Shown here piece by piece: positions 14,203 through 19,278 of a stretch of 19,278 nucleotides of DNA. The notes below the pieces were generated by a model. That model saw nothing but the letters and a program-made list of their open reading frames with translations. It was not told where the DNA came from and did not search any database. Position numbers and translations under genes: made by a program. Position 1 is the stretch's first letter. Each line of letters starts with the position of its first letter. The stretch is from Eggerthella sp. CAG:298 (GTDB taxonomy: Bacteria; Actinomycetota; Coriobacteriia; Coriobacteriales; Eggerthellaceae), in the NCBI GenBank assembly GCA_000435675.1, contig FR895138.1, positions 58,755 to 78,032 on the forward strand, read 5' to 3'.

Positions 14203-14270
14203 ATAGATGTTGCCAAAAGAAATGATAAGTATGCCACGTAAGGCATAACGATTAAAAAAGGAGTCATACC

Positions 14271-14654
14271 ATGGCTGTAACTCGCGAAGAAATTGTTGAA
14301 GCATTGAAGGAAATGCCGGCGCTCGAGCTTTCTGAGCTCGTTAAGGAACTCGAAGAGGTCTTCGGTGTTTCTGCTGCTGCTCCTGTTATGGTTGCAGGCG
14401 CTGCTGGCGCTCCTGCTGGCGATGCAGGTGCTGCAGACGAGAAGTCTGAATTCGACGTTATCCTCGAAGGCTTCGGCGACAACAAGATCGCTGTTATCAA
14501 GGCTGTCCGCGACATCACTGGTCTTGGCCTGAAAGAGGCTAAGGAGCTCGTCGAGGGCGCACCTTCTCCTGTCCAGGAAGGCGTTGCAAAGGACAAGGCA
14601 GAGGAAATGAAGTCTCAGCTCGAGGAAGCTGGTGCTGCTGTAACCTTGAAGTAA
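14271..14654 (+). CDS. rplL: 50S ribosomal protein L7/L12
   Basis: This acidic stalk protein is present in several copies per ribosome and recruits translation GTPases. The 127-residue product has the N-terminal dimerisation helices (EEIVEALKEMPALELSELVK), an Ala/Gly-rich hinge at about residues 35-55, and the C-terminal factor-binding domain with FDVILEGFGDNKIAVIKAVR and GLGLKEAKELVEGAP. AAAAGGAG precedes the ATG. Codon use is strongly biased, as for tuf. The gene ends the rplJL unit ahead of a strong terminator. Confidence 0.99.
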   Translation: MAVTREEIVEALKEMPALELSELVKELEEVFGVSAAAPVMVAGAAGAPAGDAGAADEKSEFDVILEGFGDNKIAVIKAVRDITGLGLKEAKELVEGAPSPVQEGVAKDKAEEMKSQLEEAGAAVTLK

Positions 14655-14681
14655 ATTCAAAAACTTCAATTGGTCTTTCAG

Positions 14682-14715
14682 AAAGGGCTCGACTGATCAG
14701 TCGAGCCCTTTTTTT
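14682..14715 (+). terminator. Intrinsic terminator after rplL
   Basis: AAAGGGCTCGACT (14682-14694) and AGTCGAGCCCTTT (14699-14711) form a perfect 13-bp stem with a four-base GATC loop, running into seven T in all. It should also work partly for the convergent minus-strand unit, whose transcripts would meet the same palindrome. Confidence 0.95.
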
Positions 14716-14716
14716 G

Positions 14717-14761
14717 TATCGGTGAAGCGCTGGGGAAACTTTCCCCAGCGCTTCACCGATA
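14717..14761. repeat. Perfect inverted repeat, 22-base arms, one-base centre
   Basis: Bases 14717-14738 are the exact reverse complement of 14740-14761, centred on C14739. It begins one base after the T run of the rplL terminator and lies between the convergent rplL and DUF2520 genes. No U tract follows on either strand. It could be a very stable RNA hairpin, a cruciform-forming site, or one copy of a dispersed repeat. Confidence 0.9.
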
Positions 14762-14800
14762 CTTGCAGGAGAAATGGATAATGATGTTTGATGTTGAAAA

Positions 14801-15616
14801 CTAGTTGTTCGATCCGTGCTTGCGAGCGGCAATCTCGAGCAGGGTATCGTTCAAGAGTGAATAGACTTCGCGCGTAGAGCCATCAAGGCAATCAAGGTGC
14901 TTTTGGATGGTCGCCGTGTCGCCACGCTCTGCAGGGCCGGTAAGAGACGCTATAACGCCGTCTTGCGCCACATGTTCAGCGTTCCCTAGGAAGAGGGGAG
15001 CAAGGGCTTTTTCGGCGTTCTCAGGCGTGAATCCACAGCGAACAAGCTCATCGCAGGCACGTTGGTAGAGTGCGATAACCTGATTTGACGCAAGGACCGC
15101 AGCAGCGTGATAGCGCACCTTCTCTGCTGCATCGATCACTTGAACCACGTTGCCTTCATCGGCGATGAGAGCGACCATTTCTGCAAGGTGTCCCGAATCA
15201 CCTTCGATCGCAAAGAATGACTTATGGAGCTCTTGATAGGTTTCGGTCTTAGAAGGTACCGCGAAAAGCGGGTGAACTGAATAGCCGAACGCTCCACGCT
15301 CTTCACGCCCTGCAAACACATCAGAAGAAAGCGCACCGCTGCAGTGAGCGATGTTCTTGTCTTGTAGATCGATGTCGCTTGCAAGGATCTCGTTCCAGAC
15401 CAGTTCGATCTGTCCATCGGGGACCGTGATGAACACGGTATCACAGAGGGGGATAAGCTCTTCAAAATGCTCGAACGCGCGCGACCCGGTGAAGTTAGCA
15501 GCTTCTTTGGCGCTCTTATACGAGCGGCTAGTAAAACCAATGATCGTATGATGAGGGGCAAGATACTTAGCGAGCGTGGTGCCGACTTTACCTGCACCGA
15601 TGAAACCGAGCTTCAT
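14801..15616 (-). CDS. Rossmann-fold/DUF2520-type oxidoreductase-like protein
   Basis: The 271-residue protein opens with a dinucleotide-binding fold, MKLGFIGAGKVGTTLA (GxGxxG at residues 7-12), followed by FTSRSYKSAKEAA. It continues with VFITVPDGQI and the segment HCSGALSSDVF with YSVHPLFAVP. The all-helical C-terminal half contains KVRYHAAAVLASNQVIALYQ. This arrangement fits the Rossmann-like plus DUF2520 family, whose substrate is not established, and recalls 6-phosphogluconate and ketopantoate reductase folds. AAAGGGC lies just upstream of the ATG at 15616. The transporter gene ends 20 bases before it, so the two probably form an operon. Confidence 0.85.
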   Translation of the reverse strand: MKLGFIGAGKVGTTLAKYLAPHHTIIGFTSRSYKSAKEAANFTGSRAFEHFEELIPLCDTVFITVPDGQIELVWNEILASDIDLQDKNIAHCSGALSSDVFAGREERGAFGYSVHPLFAVPSKTETYQELHKSFFAIEGDSGHLAEMVALIADEGNVVQVIDAAEKVRYHAAAVLASNQVIALYQRACDELVRCGFTPENAEKALAPLFLGNAEHVAQDGVIASLTGPAERGDTATIQKHLDCLDGSTREVYSLLNDTLLEIAARKHGSNN

Positions 15617-15636
15617 AGTAGCCCTTTCGATTCACG

Positions 15637-16917
15637 TTATACCAAAACAACGAAACGTACGATCAAGTACACACAGGCAATAGCCGTACAAACGATCATG
15701 ATCGGGAAGCCGACCTTCGTGTATTCCATGAAGGAAAGGGGATAGCCGTGGCGTTCCGAGATCGAGGCCATAACAACGTTGGCAGACGCACCGATGAGCG
15801 TACCGCAACCGCCGAGGCAGGCACCCAGTGAAATAGCCCACCACAAAGGAGCAACATCGACACCTGAGGCGCCCATCGTGGTGATGATAGGGATGAGCGT
15901 TGCCACCAGCGGGATGTTGTCAAGGATAGAGGATATGATCGCGCTCGCCCAAACGAGGATAATGAGCGTGAGCAGCAAGTCGCCACCGGTCAGCTCCATC
16001 ATTCCTTCAGCCATCATCTGGATGACGCCCGTTTCTGCCATGCCGCCAACGACAACGAACAGGCCGGCGAAGAAGCCGATCGTGGTCCATTCAACTTCGC
16101 GGATGGTCTTCTCCATATCCGCACCACTGATAACGAGCATGATGCCTGCAGCAGCCAGCGCGATAACGCTCGGCTCGATATGGAAGAATCCGTGGGTCAC
16201 GAACGCTGCAGCCACGACCACGATCATGACCACGCTCTTATGGAACAAGCTTCTGTCATGGATCGCATCCGCTTCAACCAGATGCATGACAGCTTCGCGC
16301 TTGTCATCGCTCACACCGAGCTTGCGTCCGTACATGAAGTAGAAGATCGCAAGTACGGCAGCCATGATGAGCAGAACGCACGGCGCGTCGTAGATGATGA
16401 AGTCGAAGAACGAAAGATTCGCTGCCGATCCGATCATGATATTGGGCGGATCGCCGATGAGCGTTGCGGTACCACCGATATTCGAAGCAAGGATCTCGGT
16501 GATGAAGAACGGGATCGGATTGATATCGAGCAAGAGCTTGCAAACCGTGTAGGTAACCGGACCGATCAAGAGAATCGTGGTCACGTTATCGAGCAGCGCC
16601 GAGAGTAGAGCTGTGATGATGGAGAAGACGAGCATGATAAGCCACGGATTGCCCCGTACGAGCTTCGCCGATTTTATCGCTAGGTACTCGAAGATGCCCG
16701 ACCCTTTGACCACGCCTACGAAGAGCATCATGCCCACCAGAACACCAAGGGTGTTGAAGTCAATATGCTCGACACTGGTATCGAAGTCGAGAATGCCGAA
16801 CAGGATGAGCGCGACCGCACCGCAAAGAGCAGCAGTGGTGCGATGGATCTTCTCTGAAACGATGAGCGCCATCACCACGACGAAGATGACGATGGAGATG
16901 ATCTGAGCTGTAGTCAT
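15637..16917 (-). CDS. ArsB/NhaD-type ion transporter (IT superfamily)
   Basis: This polytopic membrane carrier of 426 residues has about ten to twelve hydrophobic segments. Two inverted halves are visible, each with an Asp-Asn helix break followed by a Gly-rich re-entrant motif: SALLDNVTTILLIGP with SNIGGTATLIGDPPNIMIG in the first half, and SSILDNIPLVATLIP with GGCGTLIGASANVVMA in the second. These are the signatures of the ArsB/NhaD family, which includes Na+/H+ antiporters, arsenite exporters and dicarboxylate carriers. The ion is not readable from sequence. Translation is placed at 16917 (MTTAQIISI) with AGGCGGA upstream. An in-frame ATG at 16977 would add 20 residues and lacks a ribosome binding site. 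It precedes the DUF2520 gene. Confidence 0.85.
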   Translation of the reverse strand: MTTAQIISIVIFVVVMALIVSEKIHRTTAALCGAVALILFGILDFDTSVEHIDFNTLGVLVGMMLFVGVVKGSGIFEYLAIKSAKLVRGNPWLIMLVFSIITALLSALLDNVTTILLIGPVTYTVCKLLLDINPIPFFITEILASNIGGTATLIGDPPNIMIGSAANLSFFDFIIYDAPCVLLIMAAVLAIFYFMYGRKLGVSDDKREAVMHLVEADAIHDRSLFHKSVVMIVVVAAAFVTHGFFHIEPSVIALAAAGIMLVISGADMEKTIREVEWTTIGFFAGLFVVVGGMAETGVIQMMAEGMMELTGGDLLLTLIILVWASAIISSILDNIPLVATLIPIITTMGASGVDVAPLWWAISLGACLGGCGTLIGASANVVMASISERHGYPLSFMEYTKVGFPIMIVCTAIACVYLIVRFVVLV

Positions 16918-17020
16918 GAGGTGTATTCCGCCTGTTTTGTCATGCGCTAAGAGCACGCCCGAAAAGCATGCGATCACGCACAGATTTCCAATGGATTTAT
17001 CAGTTGTACTTTACCCCAAG

Positions 17021-17062
17021 TGAGCATTTCCCCATGCGAAATATTCCATTCGCGAGTGCTCT
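17021..17062. other. Nested inverted repeats upstream of the transporter gene
   Basis: The 191 bases between the transporter start and the carbonic anhydrase terminator (16918-17108) contain no gene. Within them, GAGCA near 17022 and TGCTC near 17058 enclose GCGAA (about 17037-17041) and TTCGC (about 17049-17053), giving a nested two-stem hairpin that could lie in the transporter mRNA leader. I found no convincing promoter hexamers and no recognisable riboswitch. Confidence 0.35.
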
Positions 17063-17108
17063 TACCTGCAAACGGCATCCAAGCGAAATCTGAGTGTATT
17101 TCAAGAGA

Positions 17109-17146
17109 CAAAAGAAGAGCCTGCGCTGGGTAAGGAGCACAGGCTC
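17109..17146 (-). terminator. Intrinsic terminator of the carbonic anhydrase gene
   Basis: Read on the minus strand, GAGCCTGTGC (17146-17137) pairs with GCGCAGGCTC (17126-17117) with one T-G wobble around a ten-base loop, followed by TTCTTTTG. It lies about 40 bases past the stop of the carbonic anhydrase. Confidence 0.82.
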
Positions 17147-17184
17147 AAAAGGGTAGTCCTAAGATGAGTTGCGGTGAAGATGAA

Positions 17185-17760
17185 CTACCAGATATCTCCC
17201 TCATGCGCGGTACAATCGACCTCGGTGAGCTTACCTGTGGTCGAATCGATGATGAAGCCGCGCACGCATACCGAAGAAGGAATGAGCGGATGGTGTTCGA
17301 TCAGGTGCACGGTTTCACGCACGCTCTCTTCGCCATCGCCGAATCCAGCGAGCCAATTCTCGAAATCGATGCCGCAATAGTGCATCAGTTCGATATGGTC
17401 GCGCGGAACACCTGCATCGAGCATATGAGAGATCATTTCTTCGGCATTCATATGCTGTGCTCCGCAATTGCTATGGCCAACCACCATGATGTTCTCCACG
17501 CCCAGCTCGAAGATCGCGACGAGCAGGGAACGGATCACACTGCCGAAGAGGTGCGCGATCACGCCGCCCGCATTCTTGATGATCTTGGCATCGCCGTTCT
17601 TAAGGCCGAGCGCTGCAGGAAGCAACTCGGTCAAGCGCGTATCCATGCAGCTCAATACTGCAAGCTTCTTCTCAGGATACTTATCGGTTTCGAATTGTTC
17701 GTAGCGCTTCTCTTCAACGAAGGTCTGGTTGAACGCAAGGACTTCTTCAATGGTGTTCAT
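17185..17760 (-). CDS. Beta-class carbonic anhydrase
   Basis: This zinc enzyme interconverts CO2 and bicarbonate in the cytoplasm. The 191-residue protein has the beta-class motif CMDTR, with Cys38 as zinc ligand and Asp40-Arg42 as the catalytic dyad. Further on is GHSNCGAQ with zinc ligands His96 and Cys99, plus the KNAGG segment at 62-66. Its short length fits the compact bacterial subgroup. The start at 17760 (MNTIEEVL) is preceded by AAAAGGAGC. A longer in-frame ATG at 17811 would add 17 residues overlapping the upstream fabK terminator and is rejected. The gene stands alone between two terminators. In an anaerobe it could supply bicarbonate to carboxylases. Confidence 0.95.
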   Translation of the reverse strand: MNTIEEVLAFNQTFVEEKRYEQFETDKYPEKKLAVLSCMDTRLTELLPAALGLKNGDAKIIKNAGGVIAHLFGSVIRSLLVAIFELGVENIMVVGHSNCGAQHMNAEEMISHMLDAGVPRDHIELMHYCGIDFENWLAGFGDGEESVRETVHLIEHHPLIPSSVCVRGFIIDSTTGKLTEVDCTAHEGDIW

Positions 17761-17792
17761 AGCTGCTCCTTTTAATAGTTGCGTTGCTCTAT

Positions 17793-17810
17793 TGTGACAG
17801 GTCTGTGACA
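17793..17810. promoter_or_regulatory. TGTGACA direct repeat before the carbonic anhydrase
   Basis: TGTGACA occurs at 17793-17799 and again at 17804-17810, an 11-base period that places both copies on the same DNA face, 33 bases upstream of the start codon. TGTGA is the half-site of CRP/FNR-family regulators, but these normally bind inverted, not direct, pairs. It also abuts the T run of the fabK terminator. Confidence 0.35.
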
Positions 17811-17842
17811 AAAAAACGAAAGGCCAGCATATGCCAGCCTTT
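17810..17842 (-). terminator. Intrinsic terminator of the fabK-like gene
   Basis: On the minus strand, AAAGGCTGGC pairs with GCTGGCCTTT (stem between 17842 and 17819), followed by CG and seven T (17816-17810). Two central pairs are G-U in the minus-strand RNA but would be C-A mismatches in the plus-strand RNA, so the hairpin is directed to minus-strand transcripts. Confidence 0.9.
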
Positions 17843-17870
17843 CTTGTGTGTTTGGGTCAAGCGCGCTTAT

Positions 17871-18809
17871 CTAGCCGTAGATCTTCTTGAAATCGGCGTA
17901 AGCCTGATCGGCCTCTTCCATGATGTCGGTGATGATCTTTGCCGCAGGCTTCATCTCGGTGATGAGTCCTGAGATCATGCCAGCAGAAAACGCACCGCGC
18001 TCGATGATGCCATCGCGTGCAGCTGCAACGGTTCCACGACAGAACTGATCGAGCTTTTCGCTCGATGCGCCTGAGTCATGCAGTTTCCAGTATTCTTCGG
18101 TCCAGGGGCTCTTGATGCAACGCACCTGCTTCTTGCCGTATTCACCGGTGAGCACGGTATCGCTATCGCTCGCATCGATGACGATCTGCTTGTAAACATC
18201 GCTGATTGGGCATTCTTCCGCTACAAGGAATGCTGTGCCCATCTGAACGCCTACTGCACCCAGCATGAGCGCCGCCATGAATCCTTTGCCATCAGCGATG
18301 CCGCCCGCTGCGATAACGGGAATATCCACCGCTTCGGCAACCTGGCGCACCATGGGGAAGGTGCACATCTTGCCGATGTGTCCGCCGCCCTCCATACCTT
18401 CGGCTACAACAGCGGTTGCGCCCAGATCCTGCATCTTCTTCGCTGCGCGAGCGTGGGGGATGAGGCAGATGACCTTGATGCCGCCCTCCACGAGGATCGG
18501 AACGATCTTCTCGGGGTTGCCTGCGCTGATCGTGCAGATCGGCACCTTGAGCTCAACGCACATGCGCGCGCACTCTTCAACGATGTCGCTTTCCATGATC
18601 AGATTCACTGCGAAGGGCTTATCGGTGATAGAACGTGCGATCTCGACTTGCTCTTTGACCCATTGGCCATCGTGAAGCGTCGAGGCGATCACGCCGAGTC
18701 CACCCGCTTCACTTACGGTCGCAGCGAATTTACCATCGGAAATATGCGCCATCGCACCCTGGATGATGGGGTATTCGATTCCGAGCACATCGCAAAGTTC
18801 TGTTTTCAT
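17871..18809 (-). CDS. fabK: Enoyl-ACP reductase II / nitronate monooxygenase-family flavoprotein
   Basis: This FMN-dependent TIM-barrel protein has 312 residues. It shows IEYPIIQGAMAHISDGKFAATVSEAGGLGVIA at the N-terminus (residues 11-42, flavin phosphate side), SAGNPEKIVPILVEGG, the family motif EGMEGGGHIG, and PVIAAGGIADGKGFMAALMLGA followed by GVQMGTAF, the phosphate-binding end of the barrel. The size and the EGMEGGGHIGK segment resemble FabK, which performs the last reduction of fatty-acid elongation. Nitronate monooxygenases share the fold, so activity is not proven. AAGGAGCT precedes ATG 18809. It is not in a fab cluster and has its own terminator. Confidence 0.85.
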   Translation of the reverse strand: MKTELCDVLGIEYPIIQGAMAHISDGKFAATVSEAGGLGVIASTLHDGQWVKEQVEIARSITDKPFAVNLIMESDIVEECARMCVELKVPICTISAGNPEKIVPILVEGGIKVICLIPHARAAKKMQDLGATAVVAEGMEGGGHIGKMCTFPMVRQVAEAVDIPVIAAGGIADGKGFMAALMLGAVGVQMGTAFLVAEECPISDVYKQIVIDASDSDTVLTGEYGKKQVRCIKSPWTEEYWKLHDSGASSEKLDQFCRGTVAAARDGIIERGAFSAGMISGLITEMKPAAKIITDIMEEADQAYADFKKIYG

Positions 18810-18846
18810 ACCAGCTCCTTCATTGAGGCGTTAAATTCATCCTCTG

Positions 18847-18852
18847 ATTATA
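18847..18852 (-). promoter_or_regulatory. Candidate -10 box for the fabK-like gene
   Basis: The minus strand reads TATAAT here, about 38 bases upstream of the start codon. The matching -35 region (TACTTC, 17-base spacer) is poor, so this is only a likely promoter. Confidence 0.45.
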
Positions 18853-19248
18853 TCGCCCTGGTGCAAAACGAAGTATTCAATCTTTCGGGTTATTTCCGTT
18901 CTTTCTATTCGTGGCGTTTGTATCTTTATTATTGGTCATGCTTTCGGATGTTCAACATCACAGTGAAAGAGCGAAGATAGGGCTGAAGATAGGACTATTG
19001 CTAACAAGACTATTGCTAGAAAAGCACTCAACACTACCGCTTACCAATATCAAAGGTTTTCAAGCACAGTTTTTTAATCGATATGAGCGCGCGCATCAAC
19101 GAAGATTTTCTTGCGCGAGGGTATGATTCTCGGCCGAAAAATGCTCTCATGGCGGCGGATCATGGGTGATTTGCAGTTTGATTTATATATAAAATCGACG
19201 ATATGTGAACATCTTGTGAAGAGAAATCCGAATTTCTAAAATTACCTC
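18853..19248. other. Intergenic region without a supported gene
   Basis: Between the fabK-like promoter and the promoter at the window end I see no credible coding region. A 71-codon + strand reading frame at 18911-19126 has no ribosome binding site, and its composition reflects the repeats within it. The region is more AT-rich than its surroundings by eye and includes an AT-rich near-palindrome (GATTT...AAATC, 19180-19196). Confidence 0.55.
18973..19022. repeat. Two adjoining short tandem repeats
   Basis: A 12-base unit, GAAGATAGGGCT (18973-18984), repeats with one change as GAAGATAGGACT (18985-18996). Overlapping its end, a 15-base unit GACTATTGCTAACAA (18993-19007) repeats as GACTATTGCTAGAAA (19008-19022). 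The two arrays share the bases GACT. Confidence 0.8.
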
Positions 19249-19277
19249 TTGACGCACCCCCTACCCGCGAGGATAAT
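19249..19277 (+). promoter_or_regulatory. Strong promoter at the window end
   Basis: TTGACG (19249-19254), a 17-base spacer and GATAAT (19272-19277) make a near-consensus housekeeping promoter with the same -35 hexamer as the rplJL promoter. The transcript would start beyond 19278, so the gene it serves is not visible. Confidence 0.75.
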
Positions 19278-19278
19278 A

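Noticed and set aside
16918..17108. Riboswitch upstream of the ion transporter (fluoride or sodium type considered)
   Set aside because: Hairpins are present, but I could not match the conserved nucleotides of either class.
17164..17775. 203-codon + strand frame opposite the carbonic anhydrase
   Set aside because: The minus strand shows the zinc and catalytic motifs, and the + frame crosses the carbonic anhydrase ribosome binding site without its own signals.
18078..18980. 300-codon + strand frame opposite the fabK-like gene
   Set aside because: The minus-strand protein has clear flavoprotein motifs and a good ribosome binding site. The + frame is His/Asp/Arg-rich noise typical of antisense translation.
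18973..19022. Possible CRISPR-like repeats
   Set aside because: Units are 12 and 15 bases, directly adjoining without spacers, and no cas gene is visible.
18911..19126. 71-codon + strand frame in the gene-free right end
   Set aside because: No Shine-Dalgarno, no family likeness, and its repeated KIGLKIGLLL stretch is only the tandem DNA repeat translated.

Overview
The window reads as a chromosomal segment of a moderate-GC bacterium, most probably a member of the Coriobacteriia (Eggerthellaceae or Atopobium/Cryptobacterium-like Actinobacteria). That placement is an inference from the style of EF-Tu, the ribosomal-protein order and the presence of oxygen-sensitive 2-hydroxyacyl-CoA dehydratase-type enzymes expected in an anaerobe. 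No 16S gene is present to confirm it, and no mobile element, CRISPR array or rRNA gene was seen.

Left part, + strand (1-4106): tuf, rpmG, tRNA-Trp(CCA), secE, nusG, rplK and rplA, the classical translation/secretion/antitermination cluster. It ends in a clear intrinsic terminator after rplA.

Middle, + strand (about 4105-13364): instead of passing directly to rplJL, the locus carries a six-gene metabolic unit with its own -10 box. It encodes a HEAT-like helical protein, an NAD-type isocitrate dehydrogenase, an AcnA-type aconitase, a 2-hydroxyacyl-CoA dehydratase-like subunit, a fusion of a second dehydratase-like domain with an HgdC/BadF-type ATPase activator, and a conserved three-helix membrane protein with a large external domain. 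Spacing is tight, including one ATGA overlap, except for 72 nt before the aconitase. The first enzymes interconvert citrate, isocitrate and 2-oxoglutarate. The dehydratase-like pair carries both catalytic-type subunits plus the ATP-driven electron-injecting activator in two genes; its substrate cannot be read from the sequence.

Then rplJ and rplL (13394-14715) follow, with a near-consensus extended -10 promoter, an L10 leader with a mutually exclusive antiterminator/terminator, and a strong terminator. A separate, perfect 22-bp-arm inverted repeat sits directly behind that terminator.

Right part, - strand (14801-18809): reading from the right, a FabK-like enoyl-ACP reductase, a beta-carbonic anhydrase, an ArsB/NhaD-type ion transporter, and a Rossmann/DUF2520 protein probably co-transcribed with the transporter. 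The last 469 bases (18810-19278) appear non-coding. They contain two tandem repeats and, at the extreme end, a strong + strand promoter for a gene outside the window.
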